Both the position numbers and the translations under genes were made by a program. From positions 1-54,584 of IMG/VR virus record IMGVR_UViG_3300007512_002354: a stretch of 54,584 nucleotides of DNA. The stretch is one strand, 5' to 3'. Positions within the stretch are counted from its first letter, which is position 1. Every line of letters begins with the position of its first letter. This document shows positions 7,169 through 14,163 of the stretch, piece after piece. Source of the stretch: a virus. The notes beneath the pieces were generated by a model. That model made no database searches, was not told the DNA's origin, and saw only the letters and a list, made by a program, of their open reading frames with translations.

Positions 7169-7396
7169 ATGAATTTACTATATGATGCACTAGTTGCACA
7201 CTTTGATGCCCAGAGACGTAGCGCTCTCGCTACCCTCGAACTATATCTTACCAAACCTGTTTCTGTCCACGCCAATGTAGCGGTACAGGAAGCAGTTGAA
7301 CAAGTTAGTCTTCTTGCAGAGTCAGAAGATGCACTTCGCGTACTGTCTTCAATGGTTAAGCCTCCAGAAGAAACACCTGTACCTGAAGAAGGATGA
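7169..7396 (+). CDS. Hypothetical helical protein, 75 aa
   Basis: Not recognised. AAGGAAATAAAA precedes the ATG. An all-helical protein with a Pro/Glu tail. It uses CGT/CGC arginine and CTC/CTT codons more than its neighbours, a hint of higher expression. Confidence 0.55.
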   Translation: MNLLYDALVAHFDAQRRSALATLELYLTKPVSVHANVAVQEAVEQVSLLAESEDALRVLSSMVKPPEETPVPEEG

Positions 7397-7614
7397 AAGA
7401 AATGAATTGGACTGCAATTATTTCAAAACCCCTAGAAGACACAATTGTTGTTGAAGAGTTTCAAGGGCCTCATGGAAGTTCAGCTGCAGAAAAGCATTTC
7501 AAAGACTATCTTGAAAATAGTGAAAATATCCTTCTAGCTATAATTCCAGGCTGCCATGCAAGTGGAGCACATGTTGTGCAAACTTATTATGTTCCTGAAA
7601 AATTGCTTACCTAA
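7393..7614 (+). CDS. Hypothetical protein, 70-73 aa
   Basis: Not recognised. The start at 7393 overlaps the previous stop (ATGA); an ATG at 7402 with AAGGA 7 bases upstream is equally possible. The predicted sheet-helix-sheet pattern includes GPHGSSAAEKHFKDYL. Confidence 0.5.
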   Translation: MKEMNWTAIISKPLEDTIVVEEFQGPHGSSAAEKHFKDYLENSENILLAIIPGCHASGAHVVQTYYVPEKLLT

Positions 7615-8336
7615 TGGAAAAATCAATATATTTATATGGAGACGACATTGGAAGAGTTGATTATGTTGAACATATGGGCACCGACCTCACTATCGTCAAC
7701 AGTGCCCGCGTTAGTTTTGGTAAACATAAAGAAGAAATAGATAAACAAGATGAACGTCTCATTAATTACCTGGTTAAACACAGGCACACTAGTACATTTG
7801 AACACAACGTTGTTACTTTTCGTTTTGTGGTTCCTCTTTTTGTCAGGTCTCAGCATCATCGGCATAGGACTTGGTCATATAATGAAATATCACGGAGATA
7901 TACTAAAGAGAACTTACAGTTTTACGAACCTGAAGAATTCAGAACACAACACGAATCAAATAGACAAGCCTCCAACACAACTGAACTCTGCAACCCGTTA
8001 ATTTCTTACCCAAGAATTAACTATGCAGCGTTACAAGCTTCTGACGCCCTAAAGGAGCACTCTAGGATTAGTAGAGCGCTATACGAAAGGCTGATGGAAG
8101 CTGGCATTTGTAGAGAACAAGCACGAGGAGTTCTTCCTCAAAACATGTATACCGAGTATTATGGTACAGTAAACTTAAATAATCTATTAAAGTTTATTGA
8201 ACTACGTAGTCACCAAGGTGCTCAATGGGAAATACAAAAAGTGGCTGAAGCTTGCTTAGAAATTGCAACTAGCTTATGGCCAATTGCAGTTGATGCTTAT
8301 AAGAGTGCAAGAAATGAGTTACAAACCTCTACCTAA
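7614..8336 (+). CDS. thyX: Flavin-dependent thymidylate synthase ThyX
   Basis: ThyX makes dTMP from dUMP using FAD, NADPH and methylenetetrahydrofolate. The diagnostic motif RHRTWSYNEISRRY (RHRxxSxNxxSxRY) is present at about residues 82-95, and QARGVLPQNMYTEYYGTVNLNN downstream corresponds to the usual C-terminal active-site region. At 240 aa it is full length. It starts by overlapping the previous stop. With the RNR, MazG and dCMP deaminase it forms the phage nucleotide supply set. Confidence 0.97.
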   Translation: MEKSIYLYGDDIGRVDYVEHMGTDLTIVNSARVSFGKHKEEIDKQDERLINYLVKHRHTSTFEHNVVTFRFVVPLFVRSQHHRHRTWSYNEISRRYTKENLQFYEPEEFRTQHESNRQASNTTELCNPLISYPRINYAALQASDALKEHSRISRALYERLMEAGICREQARGVLPQNMYTEYYGTVNLNNLLKFIELRSHQGAQWEIQKVAEACLEIATSLWPIAVDAYKSARNELQTST

Positions 8337-8607
8337 ATTTCTATACATTGGTAAATCTCCAATAGAGGGCTTCGGGTTATTTACCTCTGAAGATATAAAA
8401 GCGAACACTGTTCTCGGCGTTTCACATGTACAGGATATGAGATTCAGTAATGGATATATAAGAACACCCTTAGGGGGCTTCTACAATCATTCTGATAAAC
8501 CAAACTGTGAAACATATGCTGAGGGTGATTTAATTATGCTAAGAACTATCAAAAATATTTTAGCAAAAGAAGAACTAACTGCCCTTTACACTCTTTATAA
8601 AATATAA
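8314..8607 (+). CDS. Minimal SET-domain protein
   Basis: The 97-aa protein shows SET-domain hallmarks: SPIEGFGLFTSEDIKANTVLG at the start, GGFYNHSDKPNC (the NH-S pseudoknot motif) and EELTALYTLY at the end. Family members are SAM-dependent lysine methyltransferases, and short viral and phage SET proteins of about 100-120 aa exist. Pre- and post-SET cysteines are absent, so activity is uncertain. It overlaps thyX by 23 bases. The target could be a host or phage protein. Confidence 0.75.
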   Translation: MSYKPLPKFLYIGKSPIEGFGLFTSEDIKANTVLGVSHVQDMRFSNGYIRTPLGGFYNHSDKPNCETYAEGDLIMLRTIKNILAKEELTALYTLYKI

Positions 8608-8625
8608 AGAAAAATCGCTATAGGG

Positions 8626-8660
8626 AAACCAAAAATCGGAAAAAATAATATTGCAGAATT
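8626..8660 (+). repeat. Intergenic repeat, copy 2
   Basis: Same element as 2357-2390 (AAACC then GAAAAAATAATATTGC, A in place of G, then GAATT). Followed by an AT-rich segment with short inverted repeats (GGAAAAA/TTTTTCC) and then the leader GGAATTTCAA before a TTG start. Candidate promoter or leader. Confidence 0.55.
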
Positions 8661-8697
8661 AGGAAATTGATTTTTCCAATTCTTTTTGGAATTTCAA

Positions 8698-8940
8698 TTG
8701 AAAAAATTATTTAGGCTCGCAAAACAATCAGTACTTTCTTATATACTATCTAATATTATTACTGGAATAGAGGGAGGAATAGGAATAGTACTACTTCATT
8801 TTGTTTGGGAATATAGTTTCGAAACAAGTATGGCTATAGTAATACCCATCTTATATCCAGTGCTAATTATACAAATGATAATCATTTACTTGGTTTTAAA
8901 TAAACTTGGAACACAATCAAAAGAAATTACTACTGATTAA
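8698..8940 (+). CDS. Membrane protein, probable TTG start
   Basis: About 80 aa with two hydrophobic helices. TTG at 8698 is chosen because the leader GGAATTTCAA preceding it is identical to that before the ATG of the 2395 gene; the TTG at 8686 lacks an SD. Function unknown. Confidence 0.5.
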   Translation: MKKLFRLAKQSVLSYILSNIITGIEGGIGIVLLHFVWEYSFETSMAIVIPILYPVLIIQMIIIYLVLNKLGTQSKEITTD

Positions 8941-9139
8941 AGCTTTGGTATGGCGATTCTTCATAGCTATACCAATGGGCATAATCATAACTTATTTATA
9001 CATCGGAAAACTTTGGGAAACAATTGAGTTCACCATATTGATCAATGTGATCAGTACTATATTTTACTATCTATTTGATCTCTTCTGGTGTAAAATAACA
9101 GGGAAAAGAAATGAAAGAAAAAATACAAAAAACAATTAA
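8906..9139 (+). CDS. DUF2061-like membrane protein
   Basis: The sequence KALVWRFFIAIPMGIIITYLYIG then LWETIEFTILINVISTIFYYLFDLFW matches the pattern of DUF2061 small membrane proteins (KaisWR..a...T....w..tG....a......e...k...Y..HER.W), without known function. The frame opens with TTG at 8906 inside the previous gene. Its end overlaps the Fe-S carrier genes, so it is in the same operon. Confidence 0.55.
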   Translation: MEHNQKKLLLIKALVWRFFIAIPMGIIITYLYIGKLWETIEFTILINVISTIFYYLFDLFWCKITGKRNERKNTKNN

Positions 9140-9365
9140 TGAAGACATAAATCCAATGTTAGCTCAGCATCATGGATCGGTTTCTATTGACAAAATAGAA
9201 GTAAAAGAAGCCAGTTACAGGGTATATCTCACATTCGAAGGCTTATGTCAGGGATGTCCATCAGCATTTACTGGCACCCTTAAAATGATTGAGTTCCATC
9301 TAAGAGAGGAGCTAAACCTACCAGGACTTACAGTTATAAATAGTGAAGGTATGCAATGGGAATAA
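9111..9365 (+). CDS. Nfu-type Fe-S cluster carrier (NifU C-terminal domain)
   Basis: The 84-aa protein is a single NifU-like domain with the CxxC cluster ligand motif in EGLCQGCPSAFTGTLKMIE. Such domains assemble and deliver [4Fe-4S] clusters. It overlaps the next gene, an A-type carrier, by 10 bases. Likely clients in this phage are the family-4 UDG and the Cas4-like nucleases. Confidence 0.9.
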   Translation: MKEKIQKTINEDINPMLAQHHGSVSIDKIEVKEASYRVYLTFEGLCQGCPSAFTGTLKMIEFHLREELNLPGLTVINSEGMQWE

Positions 9366-9685
9366 AATTAACTGAACAAGCAAAAACAAATATATTAAAG
9401 ATTAAAAAGAAAACTGCACCAAATGAAAAATATTTGAGAGTTGGATTGAAGTCAGGCGGATGCTCTGGGTTCTCATATTCTTATGAGTTCACGAACATTA
9501 CCAATGAAAACGACAAACTCTTTAAATTTGGTGATCTCACAATCTGTATAGATAAGAAATCATATTTTTATTTAAACGGATTAACAATTGACTATAAAGA
9601 AGATCTTTTTAAATCTGGCTTAGAATTCAAAGCCCCAAATGCTACAAGATCTTGTGGCTGTGGGGAATCCATAGCTTTCGAATGA
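9356..9685 (+). CDS. A-type Fe-S carrier (IscA/ErpA/HesB family)
   Basis: The 109-aa product contains the three conserved cysteines: GGCSGF at about residues 34-39 and SCGCGESI near the C-terminus. It carries [2Fe-2S] or [4Fe-4S] clusters. The pairing with Nfu in an overlapping operon is consistent with the cellular ErpA-NfuA relay. Whether it belongs to the IscA, ErpA or SufA subgroup cannot be told by eye. Confidence 0.92.
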   Translation: MGIKLTEQAKTNILKIKKKTAPNEKYLRVGLKSGGCSGFSYSYEFTNITNENDKLFKFGDLTICIDKKSYFYLNGLTIDYKEDLFKSGLEFKAPNATRSCGCGESIAFE

Positions 9686-10107
9686 TCCGCATTTATACAG
9701 ACGGAGCATACAGGAAGTTACTTGATTCTGCTGGTGCTGGAGTATTGATTATATGGGAGGATGGAAAACTATCCTCTTATTGTAAATACTTAGGCGACAC
9801 AACAAATAATCGTGCAGAATTACAAGCAATAAAGTATGGATTAACTATAGCTCTGATAGAAACAGGAGGATCTACTCCTGTAAAAGTATTATCTGATTCA
9901 ACATATGCTCTTGGTATTGCTGGCAATACTATGAAAGCAAAAGCTAACAAAGAGTTAGCTGAAGAAACACGAGCTATAGTTTCAGAATTCAGTGATATAA
10001 AATTTGTATGGGTAAAAGGTCATTCAAAAGATAGGTACAATCGATTGGCAGATCTGTTAGCTAATGTAGCTATAGATCAACACCTAGGTTTGGATACAAA
10101 GTATTAA
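9682..10107 (+). CDS. rnhA: Ribonuclease HI
   Basis: RNase HI cleaves RNA in RNA-DNA hybrids and would remove primers or R-loops. Catalytic residues are visible: D in IYTDGAYR, E in NRAELQAI, D in VLSDSTYA and D in RLADLLAN, plus GHS before the last Asp. Length 141 aa is normal. The start at 9682 (ATGA overlap with the previous stop) is preferred over the longer frame at 9652. It ends just before a TTAC hairpin and T-run. Confidence 0.95.
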   Translation: MIRIYTDGAYRKLLDSAGAGVLIIWEDGKLSSYCKYLGDTTNNRAELQAIKYGLTIALIETGGSTPVKVLSDSTYALGIAGNTMKAKANKELAEETRAIVSEFSDIKFVWVKGHSKDRYNRLADLLANVAIDQHLGLDTKY

Positions 10108-10111
10108 TTGG

Positions 10112-10157
10112 GCGGGCTTACGCCCGCTCGGCTCTATGGCGGCTGCTTTATCTGTCG
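10112..10157 (+). terminator. TTAC-loop hairpin 2 with downstream T-run
   Basis: GCGGGC and GCCCGC enclose loop TTAC at 10112-10127. About 25 bases later a weaker GC stem is followed by seven Ts. It separates the rnhA operon from ssb and is a plausible terminator or processing site. Confidence 0.65.
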
Positions 10158-10191
10158 CTTTTTTTAATAACAAACTGGAGAATACAAACCA

Positions 10192-10611
10192 ATGAACGTT
10201 TTTTACGGTATTGGAAACTTGGGCAAGGACCCTGAGCTGCGAACCACCCCCAGTGGACGTAGTGTTACAAACTTTAACCTCGCTATTGATCGTCGCTATT
10301 ACACTGGCGCTGATGGTGAGGACCGTCGTCTAATTCGAGAAACCGACTGGACGCCTGTAGTTGTTTGGAATGGGCTTGCCGAAGTCTGTGCGTCTTATTT
10401 GCAGAAGGGCAGCAAGGTCTGTGTTGAGGGTTCTTTGCGACCGCGTCAGTACACTGATCGTGATGGCGTAAAGCATAACACCTTCGAGATTGTAGCAAGG
10501 AATGTTCACTTCCTTGATCGCATCCGTTCCTCTGAGGAGGTTGACGGTGCTGAGGCAATCTCTGAGATCGTTCCGAGCATGGATGCCGCAATGGCAGAGA
10601 TGTCGGGTTGA
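10192..10611 (+). CDS. ssb: Single-stranded DNA-binding protein
   Basis: The 139-aa protein has a typical OB-fold SSB domain: GIGNLGKDPELRTTPSGRSVTNFNLAID, then W in ETDWTPVVVWNGLAE, YLQKGSKVCVEGSL and YTDRDGVKHNTFEIVA. The C-terminal tail is unusual: it lacks the bacterial DDDIPF tip and ends MDAAMAEMSG. Codons are richer in GC and in CGT/CGC than surrounding genes, a signature of high expression. ACTGGAGAATACAAACCA precedes the ATG. It stands alone between two terminator-like hairpins, so it is probably transcribed from its own promoter. Confidence 0.96.
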   Translation: MNVFYGIGNLGKDPELRTTPSGRSVTNFNLAIDRRYYTGADGEDRRLIRETDWTPVVVWNGLAEVCASYLQKGSKVCVEGSLRPRQYTDRDGVKHNTFEIVARNVHFLDRIRSSEEVDGAEAISEIVPSMDAAMAEMSG

Positions 10612-10615
10612 TACT

Positions 10616-10629
10616 CTAAATTAATTTAG
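10616..10629. promoter_or_regulatory. 14-bp perfect palindrome
   Basis: CTAAATTAATTTAG is a perfect palindrome 4 bases after the ssb stop. It may be an operator or simply part of the terminator region. Confidence 0.3.
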
Positions 10630-10632
10630 TGC

Positions 10633-10680
10633 ATAATGGGGCATGAGTACTTGGTACTTGTGCCCCATTATATTTTATAG
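10633..10680 (+). terminator. Strong hairpin terminator after ssb
   Basis: An 11-bp perfect stem (ATAATGGGGCA with TGCCCCATTAT) encloses a second small stem AGTAC/GTACT, followed by ATTTTATAG. It is the expected terminator of ssb. Confidence 0.8.
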
Positions 10681-10688
10681 GATAAAAA

Positions 10689-11123
10689 ATGTCAGATGAA
10701 TACAAGCCCTACGCGGCAAAAAAATTAAGCCAGAATGAACAAAAAAGAGTCGACGAGGTTGAAGAATTACTCAAAACAATATATAACCTAGACAAGGAAC
10801 AAAAGATTACACTGTTCCTTGGGTTAAGCCAACTAGTAGCCAATACGTGTCCAATCGAAACTAAGTCAGCATTATCTGCTGCCATTGTTGAGGGAACCGT
10901 TAATGATGGCTCTGATTTTGGTAGCATTTCTCTAATGTTCGGGATAACCTTTGCCGAAGTAAGAGATCAGTTATCATTAGCCGATCTACAAACGCCTTCA
11001 GAAGAAGATATAGCAAGCCTGATGCAAGAAATTCAGTCCTCTATTCAGGGACTATCAGGTGACACAAATATAGAGTCTTTTTTATTCAATAAAAAGAATG
11101 ATAAGGATGATTTAATAAACTAA
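10689..11123 (+). CDS. Acidic protein with N-terminal YKPYAAK motif
   Basis: The 144-aa, mostly helical, acidic protein is not recognised. Residues 5-11 (YKPYAAK) match residues 6-12 of the protein at 1625 (YTPYAAK) although the rest differs, suggesting an N-terminal tag. TAGGATAAAAA precedes the ATG. The end is Lys/Asp-rich (NKKNDKDDLIN). It is the first gene after the ssb terminator. Confidence 0.7.
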   Translation: MSDEYKPYAAKKLSQNEQKRVDEVEELLKTIYNLDKEQKITLFLGLSQLVANTCPIETKSALSAAIVEGTVNDGSDFGSISLMFGITFAEVRDQLSLADLQTPSEEDIASLMQEIQSSIQGLSGDTNIESFLFNKKNDKDDLIN

Positions 11124-11141
11124 TAAAGTAGAGGTAATAAT

Positions 11142-11435
11142 ATGGCCAAGCAACAAGTAGTAAAAAAGAAAACTAACAGAGTATTAAGCACCATAACTGG
11201 TGCTGCTTCTTTTCTGAAAGATACAGTCTCAGGATTGTTTAACTCAGGAAAGAGTGTTCTAGATCTCCTCGTACATAAAGTGATCAGTAGAAAATTGCTT
11301 ACCTTTGGTATTGCAACCACACTATTGTCACAAGGCAATCTCGAGTCTTCAGACTGGACAATTATTGCCTGCATCTACATAGGAGTCCAAGGTGCAATTG
11401 ATTTCTGGAAAGTCAGACACGGAGTGTCTGGCTAA
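11142..11435 (+). CDS. Small membrane protein (holin-like)
   Basis: The 97-aa product has a basic N-terminus, an amphipathic region and one or two hydrophobic segments (KLLTFGIATTLL; DWTIIACIYIGVQGAIDFW). The short end pattern resembles phage holins and other host-membrane proteins, but this is only a resemblance. GAGGTAATAAT precedes the ATG. It overlaps the UDG gene. Confidence 0.5.
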   Translation: MAKQQVVKKKTNRVLSTITGAASFLKDTVSGLFNSGKSVLDLLVHKVISRKLLTFGIATTLLSQGNLESSDWTIIACIYIGVQGAIDFWKVRHGVSG

Positions 11436-11997
11436 TATCTCTAGAAGATTAGAATCGTGTACTAGATGTACACTATACAAAACAGCAACGCGCATAGTAC
11501 CAGGAAAGCTCATTGGCAATCCGAATACTGTGCGCGTTATGTTTATTGGGGAAGGACCTGGTGCAGATGAAGATCGCACTGGCTTACCGTTTGTCGGGAG
11601 GGCAGGACAGCTGCTTCAAAGAATATTAAATGACATCGGATTAATTGATAATATCTATATCACAAATATTATGAAGCATCGCCCCCCAAATAATAGAAAA
11701 CCCACAATAGAAGAAATGGATCACTGTGCTAATGAAGCATTGATTCGTGAAATAGAAACACTAAGACCCAAAAAGATTGTATGTTTGGGTAGAAGCCCTG
11801 CCGAATACATGATGACACTTGCTGATGGTGGCAGAGGTATACAAAAAGCAGGAAGCCTTAGAGGGCTTAAATTTAACATCACTCATGATGATGGCTGGTC
11901 TATACCAGTACTCTGTACGTGGCATCCAGCATTTATTTTAAGAAGACCAGAAAAAAGACATGAGCTTGAGGAAGATTTAAATCTTCTCATAACCTGA
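11392..11997 (+). CDS. Family-4 type uracil-DNA glycosylase (Fe-S)
   Basis: The 201-aa protein removes uracil from DNA. Motifs: MFIGEGPGADEDRTGLPFVGRAG (active-site and uracil pocket), TNIMKHRPPNNR, and TWHPAFILR near the end. Cys pairs CTRC near residues 23-26 and two more (DHC and KIVC, 19 apart) match the 4Fe-4S ligands of families 4/5. The GTG start at 11392 has GGAG 6 bases upstream, so it is well supported despite overlapping the previous gene by 44 bases. Its convergent neighbour overlaps the end by 21 bases. Confidence 0.93.
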   Translation: MQLISGKSDTECLANISRRLESCTRCTLYKTATRIVPGKLIGNPNTVRVMFIGEGPGADEDRTGLPFVGRAGQLLQRILNDIGLIDNIYITNIMKHRPPNNRKPTIEEMDHCANEALIREIETLRPKKIVCLGRSPAEYMMTLADGGRGIQKAGSLRGLKFNITHDDGWSIPVLCTWHPAFILRRPEKRHELEEDLNLLIT

Positions 11998-12399
11998 AGG
12001 ATCGTTAGCCCATCGAACGTATTCGAATAAGCAAGTTACTCTGACTTTATTATATTTTTTATAATCTAGTCCAAGTCCAAGCTTCTCAGCTAATTCCCAG
12101 CCAAGCTCCCATGCGATAATTTCTTCATGTATAACGTCAACTCTATATCTGTGATGATATATTTTCTTTTCACGACGCGCAGGCCACTCTCGAACGGTTC
12201 GAGTTAGAGCATGGCCTGCCTCGTGTAAGAGAGTGTAAAGTTGATCTTCTAAAGTTTGACTACTGTCAATCTTTATTATTTCCTCATCAGTATAATAATA
12301 ATTACCTGGTTGAGGCGAATACTCTACGGGAATGTTATATTTTATCGAAAGATACCTTTCGACCTTCTTTATACCTCTACCAAACTTCTTATTGCTCAT
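11977..12399 (-). CDS. HEAGH zinc metallopeptidase-like protein (ImmA/IrrE-like)
   Basis: The 140-aa protein contains LYTLLHEAGHALTRT, a HExxH zinc motif, with a downstream EEIIAWELGWELAEKLG helix giving the third ligand. This order (short N-terminal helix, strand, HExxH, EExxA) is seen in ImmA/IrrE-type peptidases, which cleave repressors, and in SprT-like proteins. No HTH domain is fused. The start at 12399 is chosen because GGA lies about 9 bases upstream; the longer frame to 12456 has no SD. Reverse-strand gene, likely expressed separately. Confidence 0.7.
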   Translation of the reverse strand: MSNKKFGRGIKKVERYLSIKYNIPVEYSPQPGNYYYTDEEIIKIDSSQTLEDQLYTLLHEAGHALTRTVREWPARREKKIYHHRYRVDVIHEEIIAWELGWELAEKLGLGLDYKKYNKVRVTCLFEYVRWANDPSGYEKI

Positions 12400-12560
12400 A
12401 ATATAATCCAAAAAGCTCTTTAGCTTTTGCCAAAAACAAAGTATAATCTTATACACATGAATACCCTAGCTACATAAACATTACTAATAACTATCATACA
12501 TTTATTATAAGGAAAGAATCATGCCATCTGTACTATAAAAGAATAAAAAACCATCCTGCA

Positions 12561-12920
12561 ATGATGATTGATCCACCTGGTGGGCAACGACACTTTGCTT
12601 TTGCTAAGGTTGGAAAAGTCTTATACATAGGTTGGAACAACCTTAAAACAAGACCACAATTATTGCATTGGAAAGAAAACGGATCATCTGTTGCTTGCTA
12701 TCATGCTGAAACACATGTCCTTTTCAAAATACCCAAACATAAAAGAAGTAGGGCAAAGATACATGTTATGCGTGTTAAAGCAGAAGGCAGACTTGCCTTT
12801 AGCAAGCCTTGTCACCATTGCCTTACGACCCTCCTTACGGAGGGCGTCTCTATGAAAAACATTTTTTACACAGACCATAATGGCGAGTGGAGGAATATAT
12901 ATAATGACACTCATATATGA
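12561..12920 (+). CDS. CDA-fold deaminase-like protein (possible frameshifted N-terminus)
   Basis: The zinc deaminase motifs are clear: CYHAETHVL (HAE) and KPCHHCLTTLL (PCxxC), 40-45 residues apart, with a final YTDHNGEW strand. It could deaminate nucleotides or nucleic-acid cytosines or adenines. The ATG at 12561 has no SD, whereas an ATG at 12521 has AAGGA 7 bases upstream but meets TAA after five codons. The +1 frame continues protein-like (YYKRIKNHPAMM) into this gene, so the true N-terminus may need a +1 shift or an indel is present. A TTAC hairpin lies in the coding region at 12829. Confidence 0.75.
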   Translation: MMIDPPGGQRHFAFAKVGKVLYIGWNNLKTRPQLLHWKENGSSVACYHAETHVLFKIPKHKRSRAKIHVMRVKAEGRLAFSKPCHHCLTTLLTEGVSMKNIFYTDHNGEWRNIYNDTHI

Positions 12921-13149
12921 TCAAGAAAAAACTATAAAAGCAGGTACTGAATTCTTCTTAAGTGTAAGGGGACATAAAGGATTTTATTATCCTGATAGAA
13001 ATAATATTGTTACCCTGTCTAAAGATATAAGTGCAACGAGAATAAGTTGGACATGTGGAAGTGATGAATACGCTCCATACAGAGTTGACATAGACGAACT
13101 CAAAGCATTAAGCCCTTCAGTCAACGTAGTGTGGCTGGAAAAGGAGTAA
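12904..13149 (+). CDS. Hypothetical protein with YAPY motif
   Basis: The 81-aa protein is beta-rich and not recognised. It contains EYAPYRV near residue 59. Start 12904 is chosen because GGAGG lies upstream; the longer frame from 12880 lies inside the deaminase gene. It overlaps the deaminase by 17 bases. Confidence 0.55.
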   Translation: MTLIYDQEKTIKAGTEFFLSVRGHKGFYYPDRNNIVTLSKDISATRISWTCGSDEYAPYRVDIDELKALSPSVNVVWLEKE

Positions 13150-13151
13150 AC

Positions 13152-13361
13152 ATGTTTGACCAAAACTTAGAAGACTTATTAAAATGGAGAAAAGCATACC
13201 AGGCAAAGTTGCTTGAAAATAAACAACTTATAAATGCTCTTGAAAAAAAGAACGAATTAATTGAAGACCTTATGAGTAAAATAGAAAAACTTACTACTAA
13301 AAAAACTACAAGAAAAAAGAAAGACTCTTCAAAAGAGGAAGCTTCTAATAAGGAGAAGTAA
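13152..13361 (+). CDS. Small coiled-coil protein with Lys-rich tail
   Basis: AAAGGAG sits 5 bases before the ATG. Residues 10-45 form a heptad pattern (LLENKQLINALEKKNELIEDLMSKIEKL), and the tail is Lys/Thr/Ser-rich and probably disordered. 69 aa. Function unknown, possibly a structural or scaffold-like protein. Confidence 0.55.
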   Translation: MFDQNLEDLLKWRKAYQAKLLENKQLINALEKKNELIEDLMSKIEKLTTKKTTRKKKDSSKEEASNKEK

Positions 13362-13363
13362 GG

Positions 13364-13609
13364 ATGAATATACCTAATGAAGTGATGCTTATTTTTGCAT
13401 TCATTGGTTTTATTTCCAGTGCTTACTTCCTACCAATACTGGTAACTTATATATTTTCTTGGATAAAATTTAAGACTCCTCCAAAGACAATTCAAGAGGA
13501 GAAAAACGATTTATTACAAGATGAACTAGACAGATTAAACCAAAAATTATCTCAATTAGAGAAAGAAAATGAAGATATGACTCGTGCAGTCATCCAACAA
13601 CTAAGGTAA
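13364..13609 (+). CDS. Single-TM protein with coiled-coil cytoplasmic domain
   Basis: 81 aa: an N-terminal TM helix (LIFAFIGFISSAYFLPILVTYIF) followed by a coiled coil (LLQDELDRLNQKLSQLEKENEDM). The architecture resembles an inner-membrane spanin or an anchor protein, but no lysis cassette is nearby. It starts 2 bases after the preceding stop. Confidence 0.55.
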   Translation: MNIPNEVMLIFAFIGFISSAYFLPILVTYIFSWIKFKTPPKTIQEEKNDLLQDELDRLNQKLSQLEKENEDMTRAVIQQLR

Positions 13610-13614
13610 TTAAT

Positions 13615-14085
13615 ATGAACACTTATACCGTTGTCTTAAGGGGCAACCCCGTCAACAGTACGGAAACCTGTACTGCGACTTATGATGATGTTGTAGCCTC
13701 TAACAGTCTCCATGCTGAAGAAGAAGCTGCTGCTCTAGCATCTTATGATGGCTATGAAAATGTTTCTATTGTGAGTGTAAACCAAAATCCCACTAGCACT
13801 AGAAGTTATACTCCCTATGATCGCCATACTTATCAGACCAACGTATCATCTACACAAAACTATACTTATCAGGATGAACCCTCCTACACTCCATATGGTG
13901 GCGTCAGTGTTGCAGAGAGTGAACCCACTGAGGATGGTAGCAACTACCAGCCCTATGCAAGCGTGAATACAGCTACATCTGCAAGCTCAGCTCCTGAGTC
14001 TTGGCACTCAACGATGAGTAATGGCTATTGTCCATATCGCTCCTTCCGGAATGCGTTGCCTTTCGGATATAAGCCTACTACTTGA
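13615..14085 (+). CDS. Tyr/Thr/Ser-rich low-complexity protein with repeated YxPY motifs
   Basis: The 156-aa protein has a folded-looking first 55 residues, then a disordered tail rich in T, S, Y, P with YTPYDR, YTPYGG, YQPYAS, YCPYRS and a final GYKPTT. It holds the highest density of the Y-x-P-Y motif found in this window. This could be a multivalent hub that binds the same partner as the single-motif proteins (inference). Function unknown. Confidence 0.65.
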   Translation: MNTYTVVLRGNPVNSTETCTATYDDVVASNSLHAEEEAAALASYDGYENVSIVSVNQNPTSTRSYTPYDRHTYQTNVSSTQNYTYQDEPSYTPYGGVSVAESEPTEDGSNYQPYASVNTATSASSAPESWHSTMSNGYCPYRSFRNALPFGYKPTT

Positions 14086-14103
14086 ACCCAGGATTAGGAA
14101 AAG

Positions 14104-14147
14104 ATATGATTGAAGGTAGGGGGATATCCCTCCTACCTCAATCATAT
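14104..14147 (+). promoter_or_regulatory. Long hairpin in the lon-like leader, with a possible leader peptide
   Basis: A near-perfect inverted repeat of about 20 bp per arm (outer ATATGATTGA with TCAATCATAT, centre GGGATATCCC) ends 17 bases before the gene start. An ATG at 14106 with AGGA upstream opens a 29-codon frame that runs through the hairpin and overlaps the lon-like start. It may be a terminator for the upstream gene or a translational attenuator. Confidence 0.55.
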
Positions 14148-14163
14148 GGCTTGGGGAGAGTAT

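Noticed and set aside
7750-8001. Forward alternative frame inside thyX with a hydrophobic stretch
   Set aside because: It lies completely within the conserved thyX reading frame and has no SD.
10283-10591. Reverse-strand frame of 102 codons opposite ssb
   Set aside because: It is a shadow of the ssb gene with a His/Gln/Arg-rich composition and no SD.
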